Virus record (IMG/VR): IMGVR_UViG_3300011113_000046 | Span: 1 to 34,404 of that record | Length of the DNA stretch: 34,404 nucleotides | Origin: a virus | Reading direction: 5' to 3' (one strand) | Shown: positions 7,051 to 16,741 of the stretch, in pieces | Numbering within the stretch: position 1 is the first letter of the stretch | Layout of the letters: each line of letters starts with the position of its first letter | Notes under the pieces: model-generated | Database searches by the model: none | Told to the model about the DNA's origin: nothing | Seen by the model: the letters and a program-made list of their open reading frames with translations, nothing else | Program-made: the position numbers and the translations under genes

Positions 7051-10000
7051 CTACAAGCCTTTCGTTAAATCATCATTTTCAAGAATACGATTGTATACTC
7101 TACTGAATGATATATATTCATCTAGTAATCCACCAGTAAATGTGTCCCACATTTCCTTGATGTCTTGATTTTCTACTGCGTTAATAGATTTGCTACCCCT
7201 AGTAGCGAGAATACTACGAACATATTCTCTGCCCTCTAGATAGTCAGAAATACCTTGAAGGTCTGCTCTACCTGAAACTCTAGGGTCAGATATAATTTCT
7301 TTAGCAAACTTTAAGAAGTTATATACCTTTTGAGTATCAATCTTGCCACGAACTTCAGCCCACTCTGGGTTTTCTTGGCTAAGTTCTTCAATGAACTGAC
7401 GCTTACGGTCAGCCAAATCTTTGGCATCCTTAACAATTAGGTTAGGCAACCCTCTTCCAATGCGTTCAGCCTCGAGGATATCCATACCTTTGTTATAAGT
7501 AATCCAGCCCTTTTCTGCCTGAGTAGCAGCAATTGCTTCATATGGGTCTTGTGACTCACGGAACTTCTTTGTGCTTCCAGGAGCAACTGGAGTACCACGC
7601 TGGCTTTGATATACGCTAGGTGAGAATTCACCAGAGTTAGCATCGCCTACGATAAACCAACCATATTCTGGATTCTTAGCAATCAGGTCAGATAGTTCAC
7701 GAGAACGTTTCTCTGCCTCAATTGTAGCAGCAATACCAGTATTGTTCTTAGATAAACTTGTAGAGAATACAAAGTACTCTTCTCCATATGTATCATAGAA
7801 CTTCTGAGATGCATTCTCAGGGTCTTCTTCACGCATTCTGTGCCATTCATCAATATAGAATTGATAAGGAGAACGGGTGTTTGTAGCAAAAGGTAGGGTA
7901 AGTTTAGCCGCTGCTTCTAGAGCAAGGATTTGTTTAACCTTAGTATCAATCTCTTTTGTTGTTGGTGCAGTCTCACGAAGTCCATTATCGTATTTATGGT
8001 TTTCTTCCATAGCGATAAGTACTGTTAGGTTGCGGCGTGTTGGGTCATTGTTATCAAATAAAGACCAGATACGCTTAGCACCTGAGTTCTGTACCAACAA
8101 GTCCTTTGTGAATTCACCTGGTGTTGTACCAGTTGGACCATAAGGTAGGATTTCTTTTACTAAAGAAAGTCGCTCTGCATCTGGAACAGCCTTAATAAAG
8201 AATGAAGTTCCTATTTGAACGAACCATCCAGCACCTGGATTCCACCATTGGTTACCCTGGAATAGCAAGTCAAGGCTGGTTTTAGGAATAGCAATAGGTC
8301 TTTCAACCTTACCAAAAGACATACGTTTAACCCATTCACCAGGGATATTGATATATGTCTTACCGTCTCGTTCTTCTGTAATACCAAGACGTTCAGGTGA
8401 GTTGTAAACTATATCCATCTTACGGAAAACAGTTGGGTCATTAACTACAATACGGCTCCACTTTTCAGCCACATCGCCAAATGCTCCAAAGAATGGGAAT
8501 GCATAACGCATTGTATATGCTGCATCTATGCGCTCTGATGTATCATAGACTGTACGACGGAGTTCTGCTCTAGCCCATTGGCGAGCATTGTTCTCTAGTT
8601 TACGTATATACTCTGGTGGAATTGTATCACCAGGATATGTATCTATAGCGTTACGTACAAGTGCTTCCATACGTTTACGGTAGAAATCTACGAATAATGG
8701 TTGACGAACTAGGTTTGTCTCAGGGATTTCACCGAAGTATTTGTAGAACTTATCGCGGATTCCAGAGGCATATCGTATTGCTTGGTGTGTTCCATTAGCA
8801 GCACCTACTTGAGCAGCGTTAACTGCTGGGTAGTTTAGTGTATCTGCACCAAAAGTCTTCTTAATATCATCATATGTAATCTTACGAGTCTTGGCTATCT
8901 CTTTAAGACTTGAAGCCCATGAAGGAAACAGTTCATCTATGTTATCCATGTTTGCTTCTGCAATAGCACGGGCATCTCTACCCATAGCAAGAACACGCAT
9001 AATCTTACGACCCTCATCGGTCTTTAATAGGAAATATTCAGCCTCATCAAGAACCTGTTCTCTTGGCTTATTCTGCAAAAGAATCTGGGTAATCTTAGAG
9101 TTACGTACCTGTCGGTTTACGACTCGTTCATATGCTTGCGCCCAGTTAGGGTCATCGCCACGAATGACTACGAAATCTCCAGTTGTCTCGAACACATTGT
9201 TTAATTTGTTACGAGTATTGGAAAGATGGTCATCTACAATACGAGCAGACTCAGCAATAAACTTCTTCTTAATAAACTCAGCCTGTTCAGGTCCAGCACC
9301 TAGAGCATCTTGGTATGTTATACCATCAATCGTCCTAAGGCCTAAACCAAACTTATCTTTTACTTCTGTTTTACCAGCAAGCATGTTATCAATATCAGCA
9401 ATTTGAGCGTCGATTAGGTCTGGGTCATCAGCCAAATCTCGCATAGCATCTAGTTCGTCCCTGTACGCCTGGAGTTTAACATCGTCACTCCACTGATACA
9501 TATCTTCAAGAGAGGCATCTTTAAATCTATTGTTAAACATCTTGCGAGTTGACTCTCTCAAGCCAGCAACAAGGGCTAATGGTCCAGTTGTTGTTATAAT
9601 ACGAAGGAATCCTTCGCTAACGTTACGAACTGGGTAACCGATACGTGCAAGAACCTCAAACTTAATAAGGGAGTCTAGACCATCAACTAAATCTACAGCA
9701 CCAGCCCTAGTTTTATAGTAGACGCCTACCTTTTCAGAACGACGTGCTCTAGATAATCTGTTCAATGCGTTGTACATTGTATCGATATCAAGAACTGGCA
9801 GTTGTTTTACCAACTGAGTCTCATTCAAAGGCAGTGGAATGATGTACTTAAGGTCTTCAGAGCCAAGAACTGGGGTAGTCTTTGCACCAACTGGTACAAC
9901 TCTACCATCATCTAGCGTTTTTGTTGCTCCAGTATAAGCACGTTCACGGATAATGTTGTGTGCCTTAGAACGTCCACCAGCAAATAGCCCCCATGCTGCA

Positions 10001-11706
10001 CGAACATCTGACTCATCAAATCCAAATTGCTTTGCTACAGTATTAAACAGTTCTTGTTCAATCTTCTGGAAAGCATTAGCACGCTCAGCAGCATTTGTTG
10101 CTGCAGTATACTCATTAAATAATTGTTGTTTACGTTCAACTGTAAAACGAGCCTTACCTAAATCATCTTCAAGACTCTTAATTTCTTTTTTGAGAAGTTT
10201 AACTTCATCAGGTGTAAGAGTCTGAGTATTAAGTCTATTCTTTGCTATGTTGATTTGGTTAGTGTAGGCTTCTTCTTGACGGCCAGCGATACCACGAACA
10301 CGGCTAAGCATATTGTCTACAGTCTGAACTGATTGATTGTCAGTAAAGTCAATCCATCCACGAGGACGCTTATAGAAGAATCCTGTTAAAACTCGAACTG
10401 GTGCGCCAGCAGCGCCTGCTCTAAGGTCAATAAACTTCTGACTTCCAGAAAATGCTTGACGAAGCATAGACGCTTTGTTAAATTCAGGTATACGTGTTGG
10501 GTCAAGGATTGCTTCTGCGCTTAACTTCATGTGAAGTTGGCGAAGTTCATCCTCATAAAGGGCTGCATTTTCTACAGCCTTCTCTAAATCAGGACCCTTG
10601 TTGACAAGGTCCATAGTAAGTTGACCAGTTGCCTTGTCTAGCCCTGCACCAAAAAACTTTGCGGCAGTAACTTCATCTTGTAAGTTACCAATTTTGACAG
10701 CAATGTTGCGGCTAGATGCCATAAGTCTTGTGCCAGCATCGGCATCACCCATAGCCATCTTAATAATATCTGCTTTAGTAGAATGACGTAGCGCTACATC
10801 TTCAATCTTGTTAGCATCTGCTAGGATGTCTGCAAAAGAAGCAGGGTTTGCTGACTCACGAATAGCCTTAACTCGGAATAAATCCGTAGCATCCATGTCA
10901 TCAGTTTTAGTAATGAACTCATTAAAGGTTGCTTTTACTTTATTAGCCCTGAAGCCAGTCTTTTCTCCAGCAAGAATAGCATTAAGTTCTTTAACACCCT
11001 TTACTGAATAGTTGATAGCCTTATATCCTTTTACTATCTTACCACCAATAATGGTTGGGTCTAGAACAAATCGGGAAACTACATCTGTTCCAAATGATGT
11101 GTATCGACCTACAAGTTGTTCTCTAAATGCTTTTTCTGCCTGTTGCTTGTCAAAGATATTAAAATCATTTGCAGCAAAAAGAATGTGGTCCTGTAGGAAC
11201 TTATCTGCACCAGACAGTTTACCAAAACTTACAGTCTTTGCTATACCAGAAAATACGTTTTCAATTTCATCTAGTGGTCTTCCAAAAATTGTACGCTGAA
11301 TTGAGCGACCAGTAGAGATATCACGAGACTTATCCCAAGCCTCTTTAATATTATTGAAAGAAAAGTCATCTTTGTAAATAGGATTATTTTTCTCTGGCAG
11401 TGTAAGTCCAAATGATACTGCCTGAGTTGTAAAGTTGTAGGCTTTTTCTAAACCAATAAATACTTTACCCCAGAATCCTGTTTCTTCTTTAGGAGTATTA
11501 GGAGTCTTAGTATTATAAGACGCAACTGCTTCAGCCCTACTCTTAGGTGGAGTAGACTTACCCATATCTAATGGCAAAGCCATAGATGAGTTAACATTCC
11601 ATCCAGCATAGTAAGTGTTGAACGCACCCATTGTGTCAAAGGCAGAAGGATTTTTAGATTTCTGCAAATCTTGATACGCTTTTTGTGCGGCTTCTCTTTC
11701 GCTCAT
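7051..11706 (-). CDS. Very large virion-associated protein, 1551 aa (ejection-protein candidate)
   Basis: At 1551 residues this is by far the largest gene. It is mostly helical and charged, with no signal peptide. Segments include SGIAKTVSFGKLSGADKFLQ near the N-terminus, RGWIDFTDNQSVQTVDNMLS and a coiled coil with LTPDEVKLLKKEIKSLEDDL in the middle, and AYTMRYAFPFFGAFGDVAEK and FLKFAKEIISDPRVSGRADL towards the C-terminus. Single giant proteins downstream of the portal in short-tailed phages are often packaged internal proteins that are ejected with the DNA. That is the best guess here. I see no RNA polymerase, transglycosylase or MuF motif. It overlaps the upstream gene by 4 bases (ATGA-type), so the two are translated together. 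Confidence 0.75.
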   Translation of the reverse strand: MSEREAAQKAYQDLQKSKNPSAFDTMGAFNTYYAGWNVNSSMALPLDMGKSTPPKSRAEAVASYNTKTPNTPKEETGFWGKVFIGLEKAYNFTTQAVSFGLTLPEKNNPIYKDDFSFNNIKEAWDKSRDISTGRSIQRTIFGRPLDEIENVFSGIAKTVSFGKLSGADKFLQDHILFAANDFNIFDKQQAEKAFREQLVGRYTSFGTDVVSRFVLDPTIIGGKIVKGYKAINYSVKGVKELNAILAGEKTGFRANKVKATFNEFITKTDDMDATDLFRVKAIRESANPASFADILADANKIEDVALRHSTKADIIKMAMGDADAGTRLMASSRNIAVKIGNLQDEVTAAKFFGAGLDKATGQLTMDLVNKGPDLEKAVENAALYEDELRQLHMKLSAEAILDPTRIPEFNKASMLRQAFSGSQKFIDLRAGAAGAPVRVLTGFFYKRPRGWIDFTDNQSVQTVDNMLSRVRGIAGRQEEAYTNQINIAKNRLNTQTLTPDEVKLLKKEIKSLEDDLGKARFTVERKQQLFNEYTAATNAAERANAFQKIEQELFNTVAKQFGFDESDVRAAWGLFAGGRSKAHNIIRERAYTGATKTLDDGRVVPVGAKTTPVLGSEDLKYIIPLPLNETQLVKQLPVLDIDTMYNALNRLSRARRSEKVGVYYKTRAGAVDLVDGLDSLIKFEVLARIGYPVRNVSEGFLRIITTTGPLALVAGLRESTRKMFNNRFKDASLEDMYQWSDDVKLQAYRDELDAMRDLADDPDLIDAQIADIDNMLAGKTEVKDKFGLGLRTIDGITYQDALGAGPEQAEFIKKKFIAESARIVDDHLSNTRNKLNNVFETTGDFVVIRGDDPNWAQAYERVVNRQVRNSKITQILLQNKPREQVLDEAEYFLLKTDEGRKIMRVLAMGRDARAIAEANMDNIDELFPSWASSLKEIAKTRKITYDDIKKTFGADTLNYPAVNAAQVGAANGTHQAIRYASGIRDKFYKYFGEIPETNLVRQPLFVDFYRKRMEALVRNAIDTYPGDTIPPEYIRKLENNARQWARAELRRTVYDTSERIDAAYTMRYAFPFFGAFGDVAEKWSRIVVNDPTVFRKMDIVYNSPERLGITEERDGKTYINIPGEWVKRMSFGKVERPIAIPKTSLDLLFQGNQWWNPGAGWFVQIGTSFFIKAVPDAERLSLVKEILPYGPTGTTPGEFTKDLLVQNSGAKRIWSLFDNNDPTRRNLTVLIAMEENHKYDNGLRETAPTTKEIDTKVKQILALEAAAKLTLPFATNTRSPYQFYIDEWHRMREEDPENASQKFYDTYGEEYFVFSTSLSKNNTGIAATIEAEKRSRELSDLIAKNPEYGWFIVGDANSGEFSPSVYQSQRGTPVAPGSTKKFRESQDPYEAIAATQAEKGWITYNKGMDILEAERIGRGLPNLIVKDAKDLADRKRQFIEELSQENPEWAEVRGKIDTQKVYNFLKFAKEIISDPRVSGRADLQGISDYLEGREYVRSILATRGSKSINAVENQDIKEMWDTFTGGLLDEYISFSRVYNRILENDDLTKGL

Positions 11707-12158
11707 AGCAGATTAGCCCTTAAAATTCTCACATAATTACGGAATGCTTGTGATGAATTTGGGCTTTGTGCTGCGACCTCCAGGGCTGGTAAGTAGGATA
11801 GTAGTCTTTGTTTATCAGAATCTGTATCTGTACTAGTTGGCAACATTAAAGCCTCTGTTCCAGCACCAGCACCAAGTGCTGCGCCGTCAGTTACAGGCAC
11901 ATCTGGTTGCTCTGTTGGAGCAGTAATAGGTGTTACTTGTGGCATAGAATCAATTGGATTCATTAAAGGTGCAGTAACATTACCAGCCATTGGTGCTGCT
12001 TGCTGCTGTTGCATTGTCGCCTGACCTTGTCCATAACCTAAACCTGAATAATATTTTGCGGATTGTGTACCGCTTTGTCCGTTTCCACCAGTAGCAGAAA
12101 CATTTGCTGGATTGTTTTGTGGCGCTGTTGGGCGGTATCCTCCACGATTTTCAGCCAT
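11703..12158 (-). CDS. Pro/Gln/Thr-rich hypothetical virion protein
   Basis: A 151-residue protein that is low-complexity and probably disordered for the first 110 residues (RGGYRPTAPQNNPANVSATG, QGQATMQQQQAAPM, VTPITAPTEQPDVPVTD) with a short helical C-terminus (LLSYLPALEVAAQ, then FRNYVRILRANLL). It sits between the proteasome-like gene and the giant gene. The start at 12158 has AGGAGG just upstream. A flexible linker or portal-associated adaptor is plausible; no family recognised. Confidence 0.68.
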   Translation of the reverse strand: MAENRGGYRPTAPQNNPANVSATGGNGQSGTQSAKYYSGLGYGQGQATMQQQQAAPMAGNVTAPLMNPIDSMPQVTPITAPTEQPDVPVTDGAALGAGAGTEALMLPTSTDTDSDKQRLLSYLPALEVAAQSPNSSQAFRNYVRILRANLL

Positions 12159-12166
12159 TGTTCCTC

Positions 12167-12736
12167 CTACTTAGAATATTGTATTTTAGTAACTATTGGG
12201 CCACCTGTATAGATATCCCATTTAGTTGATATACTTATCGCTTTTTTAATAATTTTTTCTGCTTGTGTTGCAGTTTCAACCCTGTCAACTCTAAGTGCTT
12301 CCATAACACCAATAGCGATGTCCCCACCGCTACCAGAATAATAGATACCGCGAACATCACGGTCCCAAGAGTAATCCTCAAAAATAGGATAAATGATTCC
12401 GCGAATGCTAATAAGAAATTGTGAATCATGCGCTGCCGCATCGCCGTCCTCTTTCATGTCGTAACCTGCATCGATAAACAGTTTACGCATGGCAGGTATG
12501 AATTTCTTTGTAACAAATAAATCTAGATTTTCGCCTGCTCCTGGTTTCGGTGCTTTCCATCCATATTGTAATAGATTTGAGCCTCGACCTGCGCCAGAGC
12601 CTGCAATTAATATTCCGTTGTTCTCGACAATCTTTGGCGTAGCCATATCGATTGGACGACCAGAATCATCTGAAGAGCGTGAGTCGCATCCAATGACAGA
12701 CCATCCGTCGCCTTGAATAGCAGCAAGTGTTGTCAT
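12167..12736 (-). CDS. Proteasome-like Ntn-hydrolase protease
   Basis: A 189-residue protein that resembles 20S proteasome beta subunits and HslV. The N-terminus is MTTLAAIQGDGWSVIGCDSR. If Met is removed, Thr becomes residue 1, Asp falls exactly at position 17 in the GCDSR motif, and a Lys lies at about position 34, matching the Thr1, Asp17 and Lys33 catalytic set of the family to within one residue. Further matches are ILIAGSGAGRGSNLL (residues 42-56), YYSGSGGDIAIGVMEAL (132-148), the HslV-type SGSGG turn, and a C-terminal YTGGPI. It lies between portal and virion genes, where many phages carry the prohead protease. I infer a capsid-maturation or virion-processing protease. Substrates cannot be read from sequence. 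Confidence 0.85.
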   Translation of the reverse strand: MTTLAAIQGDGWSVIGCDSRSSDDSGRPIDMATPKIVENNGILIAGSGAGRGSNLLQYGWKAPKPGAGENLDLFVTKKFIPAMRKLFIDAGYDMKEDGDAAAHDSQFLISIRGIIYPIFEDYSWDRDVRGIYYSGSGGDIAIGVMEALRVDRVETATQAEKIIKKAISISTKWDIYTGGPIVTKIQYSK

Positions 12737-12751
12737 TGTCCCCTCCCACTA

Positions 12752-14518
12752 CTATCGTCTACGAATTGTTCTTACGCTTGCGTTTGCCTGTCCTCCACCA
12801 GTTAGACTTGACAATAAACTTTGTACGTCAGGTGGTCCTGCTGGTGGCATTTCCATTGGAGATGGACCTCCTACTGGAGAGGAGGGAGCAGGGGACGGTT
12901 GCTCAACCTGAGGTGCTACTCCAGCAGGAGGAACTTGTTCTTTAGGTGCGAATGTTTGTTCAATCGCATCTTCGATAGCCTGTCCCTTTTGTCGTGATTT
13001 AATCACTGCAGCAATCTTAGTTACAACTTCAGATGGGTCTTGTCCTTGTGTTGCCATCTGTGGGATTGCTTGAGTGTATGCTTGGAGTGAAGCAAGAAGC
13101 GCATTGCGCATATCTTCAACTTCAATCTTCTCTTGCTCTGCGCTAACATTAACATTAAATGGAAGTTCACGCATTGCCATGTCCTTGGAGATAAGTTTAC
13201 CACCAAGAGCCTGAAGCATAAATATAAGACCTTGTGCTGGATTCAAACCTGCAAGCATACCATATCTAACATCAGCGGAGTAATCTCCCTTGATGTCCTT
13301 GCTTGGTTTGTATTCTAATGCGTATGGAGAACCAGCATCTACACCGCGAATTGTCTTTTGTACATCAAAAATTGTTTCGTCTAGTTCAAAGCATAGACGG
13401 ATTACATCTCGAAGAGCCGTCGCAAATATTGCTTGCGCACTCTTGACCTGAGTATCAAATGCTCCCATAAGTGCCTGGACGCCTTGACCCGTAACGATAG
13501 ACGCATTAACGTTACCTGTTCGTCCCTCTGGGTATCGAGCACCAATTCGGAGTTCTTGATTGAGCAAGTTCTGTTCTGTGAACGCTCCTTGCGGAATGGT
13601 AAGTTCAACTCTTCGGACTCCTGAAGGAGTGTTTGTTCGGATAACTGAATCCCCACCAAGTTGTAGTTCTTGTACATCCATTGGTACGACGATAGGAGAC
13701 TGAACAGATTTCTCAGCCGCTTCCATAGCAAGCATAGCAAAACGGTTGCGAAGCAACTGAATACCAATAACATCATCAAATTGTCCACGCATCTCTCCAT
13801 CGATAGTAGGTCGCTTAGCAATTACGACCATCATCTTACCAATTGGGTTCTTAGCACGAGAAAGAACTAGGTTCTCACGGCTTGGTACATATACTAAAGA
13901 TTGGTCTTTATCGTAGTAACGAACAATCTCAATTAGAGTGTTGGTGTCTTGTTTGAAACCTGAACGACCAAGTAGTTGTACTTCGTATTCAGGGAATTGA
14001 GCAGCCAACTCTCCAAGAGTTAGTGAGTATATCTTAGCGAAAGATATGCATCGTCCATAGCGGTCAAACTCAGGATAAGCCATCCGAGGGTTTTCTACGC
14101 GGATGCGAGGCATCTTTGCTTCGTCATCCATTTCAATGATGAATGGGACGAAACCATAAGTTACATAATAGTCAGCACCTGTGTACATACTGACTTGTAA
14201 ATCTGAGTGATTAAAGTAGTTTGATGCAATACGTGTACGATTGTCAGCAAACTTACGAGCACGGTCATTAACCTGTGAAGCGCTAGAGCAGTTAACTGCA
14301 GGTAGCGGAGCCATAACCTCAGAAAGGTCACGGGCTACAATGTCAATAAAGTTTGCTACTACGTTTGAGTCTACGCCTTCAGGGAAGAAGTCTGGGTATA
14401 CTTCAGCAATCTTGCCTTGGCGGACAGAAAGAATATCCCCAGCACGAGCATCACGCTCTGATGCACGGTACTTCAAAGAAGAAACACGTGCAGCAATCTG
14501 TTCAATGTTTAGTGCCAT
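12752..14518 (-). CDS. Portal protein
   Basis: A 588-residue protein in the usual place directly after TerL. It starts MALNIEQIAARVSSLKYRAS and has NVVANFIDIVARDLSEVMAP and YVTYGFVPFIIEMDDEAKMP near the N-terminus, the stem and wing region of portal proteins, a long helical middle (GIQLLRNRFAMLAMEAAEKS) and a Pro/Gln-rich C-terminal tail (VPPAGVAPQVEQPSPAPSSP). Portal rings dock TerL and form the DNA channel. The length is typical. No unusual insertion is seen, though the disordered proline-rich tail is longer than average. Assignment rests on position, length and overall pattern. Confidence 0.85.
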   Translation of the reverse strand: MALNIEQIAARVSSLKYRASERDARAGDILSVRQGKIAEVYPDFFPEGVDSNVVANFIDIVARDLSEVMAPLPAVNCSSASQVNDRARKFADNRTRIASNYFNHSDLQVSMYTGADYYVTYGFVPFIIEMDDEAKMPRIRVENPRMAYPEFDRYGRCISFAKIYSLTLGELAAQFPEYEVQLLGRSGFKQDTNTLIEIVRYYDKDQSLVYVPSRENLVLSRAKNPIGKMMVVIAKRPTIDGEMRGQFDDVIGIQLLRNRFAMLAMEAAEKSVQSPIVVPMDVQELQLGGDSVIRTNTPSGVRRVELTIPQGAFTEQNLLNQELRIGARYPEGRTGNVNASIVTGQGVQALMGAFDTQVKSAQAIFATALRDVIRLCFELDETIFDVQKTIRGVDAGSPYALEYKPSKDIKGDYSADVRYGMLAGLNPAQGLIFMLQALGGKLISKDMAMRELPFNVNVSAEQEKIEVEDMRNALLASLQAYTQAIPQMATQGQDPSEVVTKIAAVIKSRQKGQAIEDAIEQTFAPKEQVPPAGVAPQVEQPSPAPSSPVGGPSPMEMPPAGPPDVQSLLSSLTGGGQANASVRTIRRR

Positions 14519-14525
14519 TTATATC

Positions 14526-16394
14526 CTAACCATAAGTTTCAGACCATTGCTCTGCAAAGGCCTCGTCTAAATTCACGGAGTATCTCATGTCCTTCTGTCT
14601 ACGGGTAGCCCATCGATTAGTTGAGTACTTAGTAGCAAAAGAACTTTGTTGCATTAATTCACGGACTCGGATGATAGCAAACCAAAGTGCCATCACGCAG
14701 TCAGTTGGGTTTTTAGTATCTGGCTTCCAAGTAATTAGTTGTTGTACCAGAGATTTTAAACCTTCAGAACCTTCATTAGATGGAAGTTCTATCAGGTTGT
14801 TATCTTGAAATCTGCCGTCCCTCAGACTGCCAAACAAGGCAGACATAGAGGCCACACCAAATGATGTGTCCCATTTATTTTTTCCAGTATAGTGAGGATT
14901 TAACTTACATCCATACTGGGCTAAATACTGAACTAGGTCAGTGTCCATCTGATACGCCTTTTGATGGGCGTTGATTTCAACTCTAAACTCTTGTGGCTTA
15001 TATCGTTCAACCCATTCCTCAATAAGAGCACGCTCTTTCTGTGGGCTTGGGTCAACCATATTGACACAATCTAAAACATAAACTTTTCCGTCACCCTTGT
15101 TGTAGGTTACTGCTACGAATGCAGACCTACCTGATACAGCAGGGTCAAAACCTATAACCGTGTAAGTACCTTCAACATGCTTTGGATGGCCTGGCGTTCC
15201 AGCCTTGAGAGGTCCACGCTTTCGCATTCCGTTGCTACTTCCTGCAACGCAGGTTGGTGGGAAGATGGAGTCTTCAACGACATCTTCTTGTTGGTAGACC
15301 ATAGCCCAGATTGACGGAGCAACCTCAGACCTGCGAGTAAAGAGCGAGGGTCCATCCCACTTTGGGTATAGTCCTTGCTCATTTGCTTCGTCCTTCTCAC
15401 CTTCGGCTCTATCTGTCCAAGGCCAAAGTGTTTTCCAGTTATCAGGCTTCTCATCAAACTCCAGCACGGCTGGCTGAGAGAAGTATGTAAACGGAGATTT
15501 GCCACCTGTCCATTGGTCGCCATCTCGTATCATCTTATATAAATCTACAGGGGCGACACGGGTTCCTACTATAAGTAGTTTTCCGTGCCGTCCCAAACGG
15601 GTGATGACTTCTTTTTGAAGCCATTCAATTTGCTTTTCCCACTCATGAGAGTTTGAGTTCATCACCACATCGTCTAGGATAATCAGGTCGGCGCGAGCAC
15701 CATAAATCTGCGACCCAAATCCTAATGCTTGAACCGTAGGGTCCTTTTCGCCAGAGTCGCGTCCAGAGCCTAGGTAAATCATATCAGCAGACCAAGTCTG
15801 CGAGTCAGCCTTATATCCACCATTAGGGCCAAAGGCCATCTGAAGTTTAGTCCAGTTAGGGTGGCTCATCCTTGTTTTGATGGCTGAAAGGAATTTGCGT
15901 GCCATGCCTTGAGTCTTAGAGACTACAATGATTCTGACGTTAGGGTCAGTGGCTATACGGTAGGTCACATAGTTAATCGTGATGACCGTAGATTTGGCGT
16001 GCTCAGGTGGTACATTGATAAGAATACGGTTGCTGGCCGCAGGCTCGTAAGTCATAGCAGGATGAAGCCAACGGGGTTCCCGACCTTCAATAAGGTCCAC
16101 CCAGTCTTTGTGGTGGTCGAACAACTTAGTGTCCAGGAATTGCTCGGAGAAATCCTCAAACGAGATATCCTTCAGATTGGCCATGTCAGCCTTGACACCT
16201 TTACCAGCAAGTCTTGCTTTGTCAGCCTCAGCCTTGAAGTCAGGGTCAGTAAGTGACCATTGGCGGAAGGTAACATCGTTACGACCCACCGCAGCCATAG
16301 CGTCGGTGATGGTCGTGCCTTGAGATAAGAGTTCTAAAACTTGCTTTTGTGCGGCATCCTTAGGGATGTTTTGCTTGCCTGGTTTGCGTCCCAC
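14526..16394 (-). CDS. terL: Terminase large subunit
   Basis: A 622-residue packaging motor. Residues 9-65 form a helix-turn-helix-like segment (TITDAMAAVGRNDVTFRQW), like that of small terminase subunits. The ATPase domain has Walker A PPEHAKST (129-136) and Walker B LIILDD (237-242). The RuvC-type nuclease domain has D417 in IGFDPAVSG, E473 in RVEINAHQKA and D565 in NPTDCVMAL. I prefer the GTG at 16394, with AGGAG five bases upstream, over an in-frame ATG at 16451 that lacks a binding site and would add 19 residues. No separate small terminase was found; the HTH region may be part of this protein or the small subunit may lie outside the window. Confidence 0.93.
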   Translation of the reverse strand: MGRKPGKQNIPKDAAQKQVLELLSQGTTITDAMAAVGRNDVTFRQWSLTDPDFKAEADKARLAGKGVKADMANLKDISFEDFSEQFLDTKLFDHHKDWVDLIEGREPRWLHPAMTYEPAASNRILINVPPEHAKSTVITINYVTYRIATDPNVRIIVVSKTQGMARKFLSAIKTRMSHPNWTKLQMAFGPNGGYKADSQTWSADMIYLGSGRDSGEKDPTVQALGFGSQIYGARADLIILDDVVMNSNSHEWEKQIEWLQKEVITRLGRHGKLLIVGTRVAPVDLYKMIRDGDQWTGGKSPFTYFSQPAVLEFDEKPDNWKTLWPWTDRAEGEKDEANEQGLYPKWDGPSLFTRRSEVAPSIWAMVYQQEDVVEDSIFPPTCVAGSSNGMRKRGPLKAGTPGHPKHVEGTYTVIGFDPAVSGRSAFVAVTYNKGDGKVYVLDCVNMVDPSPQKERALIEEWVERYKPQEFRVEINAHQKAYQMDTDLVQYLAQYGCKLNPHYTGKNKWDTSFGVASMSALFGSLRDGRFQDNNLIELPSNEGSEGLKSLVQQLITWKPDTKNPTDCVMALWFAIIRVRELMQQSSFATKYSTNRWATRRQKDMRYSVNLDEAFAEQWSETYG

Positions 16395-16487
16395 TACTAC
16401 TCCTAAAAACGGTGTTTTAACGGTAAGGTTTAACGGACAGACCTCACCCATTATATATATTATATATAATATATTATATAGGAGGAG

Positions 16488-16512
16488 CGGAGTCTTAAAC
16501 GGAGCGACTCCG
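16488..16512. other. Hairpin in late-operon leader
   Basis: CGGAGTC (16488-16494) and GACTCCG (16506-16512) form a 7-bp perfect stem around an 11-base loop. It would lie in the 5' leader of the leftward transcript, between the promoter candidate and the terminase start. There is no U tract, so a leader structure is more likely than a terminator. Confidence 0.45.
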
Positions 16513-16528
16513 TCTATATATGGAATTT

Positions 16529-16556
16529 ATATTACATATATAGATAACCTGTTCAA
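16529..16556 (-). promoter_or_regulatory. Candidate leftward late promoter
   Basis: On the minus strand TTGAAC (16551-16556) is followed 16 bases later by TAATAT (16529-16534). This is the best sigma-70-like match upstream of the terminase gene and would start the large leftward operon. Both boxes differ from consensus, and the region is AT-rich, so chance matches are common. Confidence 0.35.
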
Positions 16557-16709
16557 ATAGAAAAACCGAACAACTAGGGTGAGAAATATTTTTAAAATGT
16601 CCAATTTATACCTATATGTACCTATATAGGGGGGCTATATAACAGAAAATTTATACGGGATACTATATACCACCCCCGTTGCGAACCTTAATAACCCTAC
16701 CCTCAAAAT

Positions 16710-16741
16710 ATCGACATATCGACATATCTACATATCGACAT
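16710..16741 (+). repeat. Four tandem 8-bp iterons
   Basis: Four consecutive copies of ATCGACAT, the third with one change (ATCTACAT). The inverted core GATATGTC appears a few bases later. Short direct repeats beside an AT-rich stretch are a standard feature of plasmid and phage origins, and also of repressor sites. Confidence 0.6.

Noticed and set aside
8891-9406. 171-residue plus-strand ORF inside the giant virion gene
   Set aside because: It has no binding site or family match, and the 1551-residue gene covers it completely on the other strand.
16395-16451. TerL start at the ATG at 16451
   Set aside because: There is no ribosome-binding site; the GTG at 16394 has AGGAG five bases upstream. 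The longer form remains possible.
16710-16741. Possible CRISPR array
   Set aside because: The repeats are only 8 bp and directly adjacent without spacers, so they fit iterons, not CRISPR.
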